63,129 bases of DNA from JBBIPA01 sp037443085 (GCA_037443085.1 JBBIPA010000007.1:1-63129), one strand, 5' to 3'. Counted from the stretch's first letter, positions 7,755 to 16,370 are shown. Translations and numbers: made by a program. The notes: generated from the sequence alone by a model not told the origin.

Positions 7755-8886
7755 AGCGCAGGTTGCTGATTTTGAGCGGCTCGGGGGTGATGAGCGCCGG
7801 TCGTCCGCAGGGAGGCAATGTCAGCTTGCGGCAGGAGATATGGCACTGGGCAGTACAGCCGGCGATAGGATAAAAGGTGCCCCCCAGCCCTTTCCTTGAG
7901 AACGGCAACGGCATGCCTTCGCAGTGAGGGATGCCCCGGGAATCGCTCTGCCTGGTGGGAAGCTCCTGGCAGGTGGCATAGGTCATGCCCCGGGCCTCAA
8001 CCAGTGCTCTGAGTTTACGGTGTAAGTCCAACCTTATATCCCGGCGCAGCATATAGCCCTGCCCCGACCAGCTCCGCTCGTACAGGTATTCCTCGCCAAA
8101 CTTCTGCGCTGCTGCTGGCGAGTAGGCGTTGATAGTATTGAACACTCGATGCCAGGAGCTCTGTCCGGCGCTGAATGCGGTTTGCCCCGCTTTTTTGGAC
8201 AGGCGTCCCGTGCTGGAGACGACATGTTTGACGCCGGCGGCGGCGAACATATTGGTTAAATCGGCTATCTTGTGCAACCAGCTTTCGCCATAGAGCGCCT
8301 GGAACAGGTGGATGAAGAGGGGGTCGAGGCGGATTACGGTGCGCATACCCAGGCGGGCGAGCTTGCTGACGGCAACCAGCCGGGCATAGAAGGGTGGTGC
8401 TTTGGGGGAAATCAAGGGCAGGATTTCCGGCGTGCCTTCGATGGTGATGGCGACCAGCTTGGGCTCGTAGCGGGCAAAGCCGGGTAGCTCCAGCAGGAAA
8501 GAGGGGTCGCCCTTGGTGGTAATGGCAAAGGAAACCCCGTAGGCCATGAGCAGTTTGACCAGCCTCTTCACCTCGGTTTTCAATTCGGGAATGTCCTGGC
8601 AGGGGTCGGAGACATTGGAGATGGAAACAGGAGGGCAGATGCTGAGCTTTTTGAGGTCTTTTTCCACCAGCTCGGGCAGGTTATTGTAAATCATGGTTTC
8701 CTCGGCATGGTTGGAGTAGATAGCCTCCCTGGCATAGCAGTAGAGGCACTGGTGGATGCAGTGGCTGGGGCCTGGCGGGGTGACGTTGATAATCCAGCAG
8801 TGGAAGCATTTGCGCTGGGTGCTGGAATAAGGGAAATCGTGGAAGGTGGAGCCTTTTTTGGGAATTAGACGTATGTTATGTGTCAA
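7753..8886 (-). CDS. Radical SAM protein, SplB/spore photoproduct lyase-like
   Basis: A 377-residue radical SAM enzyme. Cys43, Cys47 and Cys50 (CIHQCLYC) form the CX3CX2C site for the [4Fe-4S] cluster and S-adenosylmethionine. The family resembles COG1533 (SplB-like) proteins, of which true spore photoproduct lyases repair DNA; most members are uncharacterised. The C-terminus has extra cysteines (HCEGM, then GCTAQCHISC) that could bind a second cluster. The predicted start is TTG at 8886, with AGGGGTG upstream inside a repeat; this start is uncertain. It is convergent with the microprotein genes. Confidence 0.8.
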   Translation of the reverse strand: MTHNIRLIPKKGSTFHDFPYSSTQRKCFHCWIINVTPPGPSHCIHQCLYCYAREAIYSNHAEETMIYNNLPELVEKDLKKLSICPPVSISNVSDPCQDIPELKTEVKRLVKLLMAYGVSFAITTKGDPSFLLELPGFARYEPKLVAITIEGTPEILPLISPKAPPFYARLVAVSKLARLGMRTVIRLDPLFIHLFQALYGESWLHKIADLTNMFAAAGVKHVVSSTGRLSKKAGQTAFSAGQSSWHRVFNTINAYSPAAAQKFGEEYLYERSWSGQGYMLRRDIRLDLHRKLRALVEARGMTYATCQELPTRQSDSRGIPHCEGMPLPFSRKGLGGTFYPIAGCTAQCHISCRKLTLPPCGRPALITPEPLKISNLR

Positions 8887-8933
8887 CCTCTCACCCCTGC
8901 CCCTCTCTTCTGACTCAGGAGAGAGGGGGGAAC
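8887..8933. repeat. CTCACCC/GAGAG-type dispersed hairpin
   Basis: CCCCTCTCT (8900-8908) pairs with AGAGAGGGG (8920-8928), preceded by CTCACCCCTG. Similar elements lie at 10565-10610, 17263-17301, 19408-19446 and 22369-22412, each at the 3' end of a gene. Confidence 0.55.
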
Positions 8934-8937
8934 CTGT

Positions 8938-9444
8938 TTAAAATCCCTGCTGCTTGTACTTGCGGGTTAGTTTAGTGTAGAAATCTATGGCGTGCTCCAG
9001 TTTGGACAGGTGCTCTGCCGATATTTCGCTCTTGCGCTTGCCCGGTATGCCCATCACCAGTGACCGGTCTGGTACTTTGGTATCCGGTGGCACAGTGGAG
9101 CCAGCGCCGATGATGCAGTAGTTGCCTATCTCGGTGCCGTCGAGCACGGTGGCGTTGTTGCCGATGATGACGTTGTTGCCGATGCTCTTGCAGTGAATGA
9201 CGGCAGTATGCCCCACGATGACGTTGTCCCCGATGACCAGCTCCTCCTCGCAGTGTACCACGCAGTTATCCTGGATGCTGGTGTTATTGCCGATTTTGAT
9301 TCTGGCAATGTCTCCTCTGAGCACGGCGCCGGGCCAGATGCCGGAGTTCTCGCCGATTTCCACGTCGCCGATGATGCAGGCGGTTTCATGGATGAGCGCC
9401 GAGGGTGCGATTCGGGGGGTCTTGCCATCGAAGCTTTTGATCAT
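8938..9444 (-). CDS. Gamma-class carbonic anhydrase-like hexapeptide-repeat protein
   Basis: A 168-residue left-handed beta-helix protein built of hexapeptide repeats. Motifs GAVLRGD, QDNCVVHCE, VIVGHTAVIHCKSIGNN and GIPGK are typical of the gamma carbonic anhydrase/YrdA group. Histidines in VVHCE, VGHTAVIH match the metal-ligand positions. Family members are carbonic anhydrases or have unknown substrates, so hydration of CO2 is possible but not proven. It lies downstream of plsY on the minus strand. Confidence 0.88.
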   Translation of the reverse strand: MIKSFDGKTPRIAPSALIHETACIIGDVEIGENSGIWPGAVLRGDIARIKIGNNTSIQDNCVVHCEEELVIGDNVIVGHTAVIHCKSIGNNVIIGNNATVLDGTEIGNYCIIGAGSTVPPDTKVPDRSLVMGIPGKRKSEISAEHLSKLEHAIDFYTKLTRKYKQQGF

Positions 9445-9539
9445 GGTTAGCCCTTACATCCATTGTATTGGCATGCGCTGGAACAACCGGGCGGGCGCTT
9501 TGCCACCGTGAGGGGGCAGACTGGTGATGCCGGTTCGCC

Positions 9540-10151
9540 CTATGGCTCTTCCCTCAGCTTTCGCGGATTCAATGGCGCTTTGACGCCGCGCCAGTTTTTA
9601 GCAATCATAAACAGGATGAAGACCACGGAATAGACCACCAGCACCCAGTCTCTATCGAGTATCCAGATGAATATGGGCAGCGTGGGACCGCCGAGTAACA
9701 GGGAAAAGAAAATACGAAACAGGATAACCCGGCGATTGATGAGCATGATGATAACGATGACCGCGCAGGCAGCCAGCGTAGCCCAGATGGTCAGCGCGGC
9801 AAAAACGCCGATCATGGTGGCGGCTCCCTGACCTCCTCTGAACCCGATGTAGACGGGATAGTTGTGTCCCAGGAAGGCAGCGAAGCCGGCTCCCAGCACC
9901 CAGGGCATATCCACGCCCAGCGCCTCGGCGGCAAATACCGCAGCCGCGCCTTTGCCGATGTCCACGGCTCCGACGACGAAGCCCTGCCAGACGCCGATGG
10001 CACGCATGGTGCTGGCGGTGCCCACATTGCCGGTGTCAACCTTGCGGATATCAACACCTTTGGTGAGCCGGGCAATGATATAGGCGGTGGGTATGGCCCC
10101 CAGCAGATAGCCGATGATTACCGCAGCCAGTCCCAGTAGTATCTCTGGCAA
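9540..10151 (-). CDS. plsY: Glycerol-3-phosphate acyltransferase PlsY
   Basis: A 203-residue multi-pass membrane protein. PlsY transfers acyl from acyl-phosphate to glycerol-3-phosphate in phospholipid synthesis. Motifs are LLGAIPTAY, GNVGTASTMRAIG and GFRGGQGAATMIG, corresponding to the three conserved PlsY loops, although the usual GNxGxTN is altered to GNVGTAST. The start is TTG at 10151 with GGGGAG upstream. A second, more divergent paralogue is at 29113-29838. Confidence 0.82.
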   Translation of the reverse strand: MPEILLGLAAVIIGYLLGAIPTAYIIARLTKGVDIRKVDTGNVGTASTMRAIGVWQGFVVGAVDIGKGAAAVFAAEALGVDMPWVLGAGFAAFLGHNYPVYIGFRGGQGAATMIGVFAALTIWATLAACAVIVIIMLINRRVILFRIFFSLLLGGPTLPIFIWILDRDWVLVVYSVVFILFMIAKNWRGVKAPLNPRKLREEP

Positions 10152-10166
10152 CTCTTTACTCTCCCC

Positions 10167-10490
10167 TTAGCAACTTTTCGGCTCGCAGGGGCCATTATTG
10201 GACTCCAGTATCTGCTGGTACTCTTCCAGCGACCGGATGGCCTCAGCCTTATTGTTTTTCCCCAGGGCGTTCAGGGCATTTTCCAGTATGGTGATTTCGC
10301 GGGACAGGAATGAGGCAATGTTGCACAGCGAGCCGCAGCAGGTGCCGGCATCGGCGCGCCACAGCAGCGTCTGCTTAATTTCAATCATTTTCTTGATATC
10401 GTCAATAGCCTCCTGGGTTCTTGTTGGGTCGCCGAGCTTCTCTCTGGTAGCTTTGACGCTATCGGGGTTGACTATCAGCATCTGTTCCAT
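10167..10490 (-). CDS. Conserved-looking small helical protein of unknown function
   Basis: A 107-residue, mostly helical, soluble protein. It contains a CCGSLC cluster in the middle and CEPKSC at the C-terminus, which could bind metal or form disulphides. The ATG at 10490 has GGAG 6 nt upstream. It lies 15 nt upstream of plsY on the same strand and is probably co-transcribed. I do not recognise the family. Confidence 0.65.
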   Translation of the reverse strand: MEQMLIVNPDSVKATREKLGDPTRTQEAIDDIKKMIEIKQTLLWRADAGTCCGSLCNIASFLSREITILENALNALGKNNKAEAIRSLEEYQQILESNNGPCEPKSC

Positions 10491-10564
10491 GATTGCTCCA
10501 TAGAAGACGGACTGTATATGTTTACTATACCAAATTAGGGAAGGTTTTTTCTAGAGGTGTTTTT

Positions 10565-10610
10565 AACCCCTCACCCTGTATTCCTCTCCCCTTCGCAAGG
10601 GGAGAGGGAA
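10565..10610. repeat. CTCACCC/GAGAGG dispersed hairpin downstream of purH
   Basis: After CTCACCCTGTATT, an 11-bp perfect stem pairs 10583-10593 with 10597-10607 around a 3-nt loop. It belongs to the same family as the element at 8887-8933. There is no T-run on the purH side, so it may stabilise mRNA or have no role in termination. Confidence 0.55.
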
Positions 10611-10682
10611 AAAATATTTAGTTTCTTCCAAGAGGGGCGAGCTCCTCTTGGACTCCCTGCTCAAAGGGTGGCTGGCGGTGGA

Positions 10683-12215
10683 TTAATGCCTGAAATGGCG
10701 TATGCCGGTGAGCACCATGGCCATGTTGTACTTATCGGCGGTGGCGATGACCTCGTTGTCTTTTACCGAGCCGCCGGTCTGGATAACGGCGGTGATGCCG
10801 CCTTTTGCCGCTACTTCCACGGTATCGGGGAAGGGAATCATGGCGTCGGAGGCCAGGACAGCGCCTTTGGCAGCAGCGCCGGCAAGCTTCAATGACAGCT
10901 CGGCGCTGATTACCCTGTTGGGCTGCCCGGCGCCCATGCCCAGCATGGCGTTGTCTTTGGCCAGGGCGATGGCATTGGACTTGATGTGCTTAATTGCCTT
11001 CCAGGCAAAGAGCATATCACGCAGCTCTTCTTTAGTGGGCTGCCGCTTGGATACGGTCCTGGGCTTAAATTCCTGCTCGGTGTAGTAGTCCTCATCCTGT
11101 ACCAGAAAGCCGCCGCTGATGAGGCGGATGTCCAGGCGCCTGCTTTTACCTGACGGTGTTTCCAGAGACAGTGATACCAGGCGCAGGTTTTTCTTGCGCT
11201 TGAGCAGGTTGAGGGCATCATCGCTGTAACCAGCGGTGATGATAGCATCGTAGTGCATCTTGTCGATTTCGCTGGCCAGCGCCATGTCCATAGGGCGGTT
11301 GCAGGCGAGCACGCCGCCGAAGGCGGAAACCGGGTCGCCGGCAAGCGCTCTTTTATAGGCTTCTACCAGGTCGTTGTTACTGCACAGCCCGCAGGGGTTA
11401 TTGTGCTTGATGATGGCGATGGTGGGGTCGGGATAGTCAATAGCGGTGCTCCAGGCAGCTTCCAGGTCGAGGAAGTTATTGAAAGACAGCTCGGGGCCGC
11501 TCAAATGTTTCACCGCGGTCATGCCTGCTGATTTTTGCCCCACCGCCTGCTCGGCATAAAGCGCCGCTTTCTGATGCGGATTCTCGCCGTAGCGGAGGTC
11601 GTAGAGCTTGTTCATGGCTATGGTCAGATTGTCGGGGAAGACCTCACCTGTCCTCAAATACTGGGCAATGGCGGTATCATACATGGCGACATGCTGGAAC
11701 GCCTTCTGCGCCAGCCTCTGGCGTTCGGCTAAGTCGACGCTGCCCTGGCGCAGCTTTTCGGCTACCAGAGTATAGTCCTGAGGGTCAACCACTACCAGCA
11801 CCGCCGGGAAGTTCTTGGCGGCGGCTCTAATCATGGTGGGGCCGCCGATATCGATGTTCTCCAGCGCATCATCCAGGGTGACGTTCTCTTTAGCCACGGT
11901 CTGAATGAAGGGATAGAGATTTATTACCACCATATCTATAGGCTGGATTTTATTTTTGGCCAGTTCCTCCATGTGCTGGGGCAGGTTGCGCCTGGCCAGC
12001 AGGCCGCCGTGGACAGCGGGATGGAGCGTCTTCACTCTACCATCGAGAATCTCAGGGAAGCCGGTCAGCTCGGAGACGCTGTGCACCTTGATGCCAGCGG
12101 ACTCCAGGGATTTCTTGGTGCCGCCGGTGCTGTAGATATCGACCTTCAGCTCCTGCAACTGTTTGGCAAACTCCACCAGATGGGCTTTGTCGGAGACACT
12201 GAGGATAGCGCGCAT
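10683..12215 (-). CDS. purH: Bifunctional AICAR transformylase/IMP cyclohydrolase PurH
   Basis: A 510-residue protein of full family length. It catalyses the last two steps of IMP synthesis. The N-terminal IMP cyclohydrolase domain (about 1-195) starts with RAILSVSDK and carries STGGT and the FPEILDGRVKTLHP motif. The C-terminal AICAR transformylase domain carries LRYGENPHQ, KHNNPCG and ends GIRHFRH. It is the third gene of a purF-purM-purH cluster on the minus strand, 17 nt after purM. Confidence 0.97.
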   Translation of the reverse strand: MRAILSVSDKAHLVEFAKQLQELKVDIYSTGGTKKSLESAGIKVHSVSELTGFPEILDGRVKTLHPAVHGGLLARRNLPQHMEELAKNKIQPIDMVVINLYPFIQTVAKENVTLDDALENIDIGGPTMIRAAAKNFPAVLVVVDPQDYTLVAEKLRQGSVDLAERQRLAQKAFQHVAMYDTAIAQYLRTGEVFPDNLTIAMNKLYDLRYGENPHQKAALYAEQAVGQKSAGMTAVKHLSGPELSFNNFLDLEAAWSTAIDYPDPTIAIIKHNNPCGLCSNNDLVEAYKRALAGDPVSAFGGVLACNRPMDMALASEIDKMHYDAIITAGYSDDALNLLKRKKNLRLVSLSLETPSGKSRRLDIRLISGGFLVQDEDYYTEQEFKPRTVSKRQPTKEELRDMLFAWKAIKHIKSNAIALAKDNAMLGMGAGQPNRVISAELSLKLAGAAAKGAVLASDAMIPFPDTVEVAAKGGITAVIQTGGSVKDNEVIATADKYNMAMVLTGIRHFRH

Positions 12216-12232
12216 AATAATGGTAAACCTCC

Positions 12233-13258
12233 TTATATAATAGTTATTCGCTTACTTTTGGTTGGCTTGACCACTTTGCCGATGATTCTAGCGCCGGGCA
12301 AAGCAGCCCTGACTTTATCTGCCTGCTGCGGCGAGCAGACGATAATCATGCCGATGCCCATATTGAACACCCGGTACATCTCGGCATGGACGATCCTGCC
12401 CTGTTTCTGGATAAGGCTGAAGATAGGCGGCACCGTCCAGGCTTTTTTATTGATTTGAGCGCCCAGCCCCGGGGGCAGGATTCGGGGCAGATTGCCTGTA
12501 ATGCCGCCGCCAGTGATATGCGCCAGGCCTTTGATTCTGGGCATGGCGGGCTTCAGTTGCGGATAGTAGCAGCGGTGTGGCTCCAGTAGTTCTGCGCCCA
12601 GGCTGCGCTTCAGTCCGGGATAAATAACTTTGAGTGGCGCAGCGTCTTTGTCTATGCCGAAGACCCGCCGCACCAGCGAGTAGCCATTGGTATGCAGCCC
12701 GCTGGAGGGCAAGCCCAGGAGCACGTCGCCGGCAGCTATTTTTCTGCCATCTAAAATTTTATTTCTGTCCACCACGCCGATGATGAACCCCGCCAGGTCA
12801 TAGTCATCGCCGTGGTACATGCCGGGCATCTCGGCGGTTTCGCCGCCGATAAGAGCACAGCCAGACTGGCGGCAAGCCTGTGCCAGGCCGCTGACGATTT
12901 TGGCTACTTTTTGCGGCAACAGCTTGCCCATGGCGATATAGTCCAGAAAAAACAGCGGCTCAGCGCCGCAGCAGAGGATGTCGTTGATACAGTGGTTCAC
13001 CAGGTCAATGCCTACGGTGTCATGCTTGTTCAGCAGCGCCGCAATCTTAAGCTTGGTGCCCACGCCGTCGACGCTGGAGACCAGGACGGGATTCTTATAG
13101 TTCTGGAACTGGAACATGCCGCCGAACAGCCCGATATCGGTCAATACTTCGGGGCGAAAGGTAGAACGGGCATGTTGTTTTATTAGTTCCTTGGCTTTAT
13201 CGGCAGCGTCGATATCAACACCAGCGGTAGCATATGCACCTTTAGGTTTCGATTTCAC
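12233..13258 (-). CDS. purM: Phosphoribosylformylglycinamidine cyclo-ligase PurM
   Basis: A 341-residue AIR synthetase, the fifth step of purine synthesis. Signatures include YATAGVDIDAADKAKELIK at the N-terminus, SSVDGVGTKLKIA, GGETAEMPGMY and HITGGGITGNLPRILP. The start overlaps the end of purF by 17 nt, suggesting translational coupling. Confidence 0.97.
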   Translation of the reverse strand: MKSKPKGAYATAGVDIDAADKAKELIKQHARSTFRPEVLTDIGLFGGMFQFQNYKNPVLVSSVDGVGTKLKIAALLNKHDTVGIDLVNHCINDILCCGAEPLFFLDYIAMGKLLPQKVAKIVSGLAQACRQSGCALIGGETAEMPGMYHGDDYDLAGFIIGVVDRNKILDGRKIAAGDVLLGLPSSGLHTNGYSLVRRVFGIDKDAAPLKVIYPGLKRSLGAELLEPHRCYYPQLKPAMPRIKGLAHITGGGITGNLPRILPPGLGAQINKKAWTVPPIFSLIQKQGRIVHAEMYRVFNMGIGMIIVCSPQQADKVRAALPGARIIGKVVKPTKSKRITII

Positions 13259-14654
13259 TCAAACTCCTTGAAGGCAGAGCTTCCAGTGCCAGCTTGTCCA
13301 TCTCAAGCTGTATAGGGATGGGATAGTCGCCGGTGAAACAGGCGAGGCAGAATATGTCCCGGGGCAAGCCCACGGATTTAATCAGACCTTCCAAGCTGAG
13401 ATAACCCAGCGAGTCAGCGCCGATGGCGTTTTTGATTTGTGGTATAGTTTTCTGAGCGGCGATAAGCTCCCACTTGGTGGCCATGTCCACGCCGAAGAAG
13501 CAGGGGTGGCGGATGGGGGGAGCGCAGATGCGCATATGCACTTCACGGGCGCCGGCTTTTCTCAGCAGGTTGATTACCCGGGGGGTAGTGGTGCCGCGGA
13601 CAATGCTATCGTCGATAACCACCAGCCGTTTTCCTGAGATGACTTCAGAGAGGGGATTGAATTTCAGTTGCACGCCGAGGTCCCGCAGTCTCTGGTCTGG
13701 CTGGATGAAGGTGCGTCCCACGTAGCGGTTTTTCAGCAAGCCCTCACAGTAGGCAGTGCCCGAGGCATGGGAATAGCCGATGCCAGGTGCGGTAGCCGAG
13801 TCGGGGATGCCCATCACGTAATCGGCCTCTACCGGATGCTCTTTCGCCAGTAACTCGCCCATGGTCTGGCGCACCGGATAGAGCAGTTTACCTTCGATAA
13901 AGCTGTCAGGTCGGGCGAAGTAGATATATTCGAAGATGCACAGCGCTTTTCTGCAGTTTTTCTCCTTGAAGCTTTTCACTCCCCTGTCGTTGATGACCAC
14001 TATTTCGCCGGGCTCGATTTCCCTGATGAAATGGGCGCCGATATGGTCCAGGGCACAGGTTTCCGAGGCGAGCGCCCAGCCGCCGTCAACGGTGCCCAGG
14101 CACAGTGGACGCACCCCCATGGGGTCGCGCACGCCCACCAGCTCATCATCGGTCATGATGACCAGAGAATAGGCTCCCTGCAGGCGGCGCATGGTCCAGC
14201 GTACTTGGGACGCTAAATTTTTCTCCGGTGAGGAGAGGATAAGCTGGGCGATAACTTCGGAATCGGTGGTGCTGGCGAACTTATAGCCGGTATTGGATAG
14301 CTCATCGCGGAGCAGCCTGGCATTAATCAGGTTGCCGTTATGACCCAGGGCGATGGACTGAGCATCGTTCTTAATCAGCACCGGCTGGGCATTGCATAGG
14401 CTGCTGGAGCCGGTGGTGGAGTAGCGGTTATGGCCGATGGCAATATGGCCGCCAAGCTGACTTAGCTTCTCTTCAGTAAATGCCTGTGCCACCAGGCCCA
14501 TGCTGGTGTGGACATTGATTTTCTTGCCGTCAGTTGTGGCTATACCGGCGCTTTCCTGTCCCCGATGCTGGAGAGCGAAGAGGGCGAAAAAACTTAATCT
14601 GGCAACATCAACACCACGCGCATAAACCCCAAAAATGCCACAGCTTTCGTGCAT
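13242..14654 (-). CDS. purF: Amidophosphoribosyltransferase PurF (Fe-S type)
   Basis: A 470-residue enzyme for the first committed step of purine synthesis. The short propeptide MHES precedes the nucleophile Cys5 (CGIFGV). The glutaminase domain shows GHNRYSTTG, and the phosphoribosyltransferase domain shows VVIDDSIVRGTT. The C-terminal CLACFTGDYP cysteines indicate the Bacillus-type enzyme with a [4Fe-4S] cluster. It is the first gene of the pur cluster. Confidence 0.97.
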   Translation of the reverse strand: MHESCGIFGVYARGVDVARLSFFALFALQHRGQESAGIATTDGKKINVHTSMGLVAQAFTEEKLSQLGGHIAIGHNRYSTTGSSSLCNAQPVLIKNDAQSIALGHNGNLINARLLRDELSNTGYKFASTTDSEVIAQLILSSPEKNLASQVRWTMRRLQGAYSLVIMTDDELVGVRDPMGVRPLCLGTVDGGWALASETCALDHIGAHFIREIEPGEIVVINDRGVKSFKEKNCRKALCIFEYIYFARPDSFIEGKLLYPVRQTMGELLAKEHPVEADYVMGIPDSATAPGIGYSHASGTAYCEGLLKNRYVGRTFIQPDQRLRDLGVQLKFNPLSEVISGKRLVVIDDSIVRGTTTPRVINLLRKAGAREVHMRICAPPIRHPCFFGVDMATKWELIAAQKTIPQIKNAIGADSLGYLSLEGLIKSVGLPRDIFCLACFTGDYPIPIQLEMDKLALEALPSRSLSEIET

Positions 14655-14778
14655 GGTGATTTCACCCCAAATTATAATGCTTTTGATACCAAACGGTCAA
14701 TGAGAAGGCTCGTACCAGATTGCCTATCTCTCTGAGTATCCAAGATAGTATAACCTGTCATACCTCTTGAGGATATGA

Positions 14779-15594
14779 CTAAATTCTCATACTCTTCTGG
14801 GGCAGCCCTCTTCTGGTATACAGGTAGATAAATGCTGTCAGTGAGGTGACCAATATGGCTATGGCCAGTATCTGCGCCTGCTGCAGCCCCCAGAGAACGA
14901 TGGTTTCCTGCCGCACAAAGGTGAGCAGGAAACGCCCCAGCGAATACAGGGGAAGATAGCTCAAAAAGAGCAGTCCGTCATGCTTGAAGCGGCGTTCCAA
15001 CCACAGTAGCACCCCCAGGCTGACCATATTCCACAGTATCTCGTAGACTGGATAAGGATGGGTGGGCACGCCTATCAGGTTCTGCGGTATCAAGCTATTG
15101 GGATGCACATAAATAAATGCCCAGGGCAAATCGGTAATGCCACCATAGGCATCACCATTGACAATGCAGCCGAGTCTGCCTATTATTTGCGCCACCAGTA
15201 ACGCCGGCGTTAACGTATCGAGAAGTCGCCCCATGTGGATATGCCTTCTCCAGGCATAGATAAGACCGGCGGCGCCGCCTCCGACCAGCGCTCCCCAGAT
15301 AGCCAGTCCACCCTGTTGAAACATCAGTATTTGAACAGGGTTGGCCAGGTAGTACTCTATTCGGTCTATCACGTGGAACAGCCGGGCGCCCAGCAGTCCG
15401 CCGAGGATAATCCAAGGAGCCAGGGAATAGATTTCATCGGCAGCGATTCCTCTTTTCGGCGCACGGCGCGCCGCTATCACCACTGCTGCTACCACCGCCA
15501 CTATAATCGCCACGCTATACCAGCGGAGCTCAAAACCTCCGATGTGGAAGATTACCGGGTCTATGTTAATGACAATGCCATTAAGGCTCTCCAT
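14779..15594 (-). CDS. lgt: Prolipoprotein diacylglyceryl transferase Lgt
   Basis: A 271-residue polytopic membrane enzyme that attaches diacylglycerol to the lipobox cysteine of prolipoproteins. The Lgt signature is GRLGCIVNGDAYGG, preceded by the LRWYSVAIIVA membrane segment and GGLAIWGALVGG. AAGGTG lies 8 nt upstream of the ATG. It follows a small metal-associated gene and the csoR-like regulator on the same strand, an unusual neighbourhood that may simply be a shared transcript. Confidence 0.95.
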   Translation of the reverse strand: MESLNGIVINIDPVIFHIGGFELRWYSVAIIVAVVAAVVIAARRAPKRGIAADEIYSLAPWIILGGLLGARLFHVIDRIEYYLANPVQILMFQQGGLAIWGALVGGGAAGLIYAWRRHIHMGRLLDTLTPALLVAQIIGRLGCIVNGDAYGGITDLPWAFIYVHPNSLIPQNLIGVPTHPYPVYEILWNMVSLGVLLWLERRFKHDGLLFLSYLPLYSLGRFLLTFVRQETIVLWGLQQAQILAIAILVTSLTAFIYLYTRRGLPQKSMRI

Positions 15595-15611
15595 CTGTGT
15601 ACACCTTATGA

Positions 15612-15809
15612 TTAGTGGCAGCCAGAGCTGTGTTCTGACGCGTCTTTTTTCTCTTTACTGTCATCCTGCTGGGACTGGTTATGCTGGTGGCCATCCAGGC
15701 CACTGCCGGCGCCTCAGCCCATACCATGGCCACGCCGCCCCACGAACATGAGCAGAATAAATAGCCCCAGAAATATCCAGATACCATAATTTTGTAGAAA
15801 TTCAGTCAT
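15612..15809 (-). CDS. Small His/Cys-tailed membrane protein interrupted by one in-frame UGA (possible selenocysteine)
   Basis: Reading from the ATG at 15809 (AAGGAG 9 nt upstream) gives a membrane helix (YGIWIFLGLFILLMFVG), then RRGHGMG, then UGA at codon 32 (15716-15714). The same frame continues for 33 more codons to a TAA, giving a Gly/His/Gln-rich tail that ends SGCH. The continuity of frame and the metal-binding tail indicate one 65-residue protein. In the small metal-associated proteins I associate with CsoR genes a Cys would fit here. Ten nt after UGA a 17-nt hairpin (6-bp stem, 5-nt loop TGGAT) lies at 15687-15703, like a bacterial SECIS. Alternatives are a nonsense mutation, a sequencing error or a 31-residue product. 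It sits 20 nt downstream of csoR. Confidence 0.55.
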
Positions 15810-15829
15810 AATAGTTACTCCTTAGACTC

Positions 15830-16123
15830 TTATCGTCTCATGGCTTTGCGCAATGCCTGTATCAGCTCATTGACATAATCTTCACCGTGCTGCTCACGGA
15901 TGGCATCGGTGACGCAGCCTTCGATATGGCATTGCAGTATCAGCAGAGACACCTCGTCAACAGCAGCCGATAGCGCGGTTAACTGCTGAACGATATCGAT
16001 GCAATAGCGGTCATCGCCAATCATTTTCTGAATGCCTCTCGCCTGGCCTTCGATTTTCCTCATCCGTGCCAGCAGCGAGTCTTTATCCTTGCTGTATTTG
16101 TAGTGCCGTATTGCTGTGGCCAT
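15830..16123 (-). CDS. CsoR/RcnR-type metal-sensing transcriptional repressor
   Basis: A 97-residue all-helical DUF156 protein. The Cys41-His66-Cys70 arrangement (RYCIDIV and QCHIEGC) matches the Cu(I) ligand set of CsoR, so copper sensing is likely, though persulphide or other metal sensing is possible. LARMRKIEGQARGIQKM is the typical first helix. A perfect 9-bp inverted repeat lies 36 bp upstream. It heads a short operon with the UGA-containing small protein and lgt. No copper ATPase or chaperone gene is seen in this window. Confidence 0.92.
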   Translation of the reverse strand: MATAIRHYKYSKDKDSLLARMRKIEGQARGIQKMIGDDRYCIDIVQQLTALSAAVDEVSLLILQCHIEGCVTDAIREQHGEDYVNELIQALRKAMRR

Positions 16124-16158
16124 GCTGCTGTTTCATTCTCCTTTCGGCATATACATAC

Positions 16159-16181
16159 CATATACTAGCATATAGTATATG
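16159..16181. promoter_or_regulatory. Palindromic candidate operator of the CsoR-like repressor
   Basis: CATATACTA (16159-16167) and TAGTATATG (16173-16181) are perfect reverse complements with a 5-nt spacer. The palindrome lies 36 nt upstream of the csoR start codon. Its AT-rich arms also resemble -10 boxes, so it could overlap the promoter. It lacks the G-tract of classical CsoR sites; binding is inferred from position. Confidence 0.5.
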
Positions 16182-16199
16182 CAAGGGGCAAAAATAGAA

Positions 16200-16370
16200 A
16201 TGTCATGGTGAGAAGTGCCGACGGGATCGGGGCGACGAAAGCAATCGTTGCACGGGAGCCGAAAGGCGACCATTGCCCGCCACACCATTATAGGGATTGG
16301 GGTGTGAGGGGAGTGTGGGGTGAAGGGACTGCCACGCCCCGATTGCGTCGGGGCTCGCAATGACAGCAGG
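16200..16370. repeat. REP-like dispersed repeat region
   Basis: It contains CCCCGATTGCGTCGGGG and flanking GCAATGACA, related to the elements at 6940, 20698, 23580 and 46310. Function unknown. Confidence 0.45.

Noticed and set aside
14655..14778. Short stems between purF and lgt considered as a riboswitch or tRNA
   Set aside because: The stems are short, no tRNA cloverleaf or purine-riboswitch core can be formed, and no T-run follows.
15581..15787. 68-residue frame overlapping the UGA-containing gene
   Set aside because: It is out of frame with the csoR-proximal gene, has no good start signal and unlikely composition; the AAGGAG-led frame from 15809 is much better.
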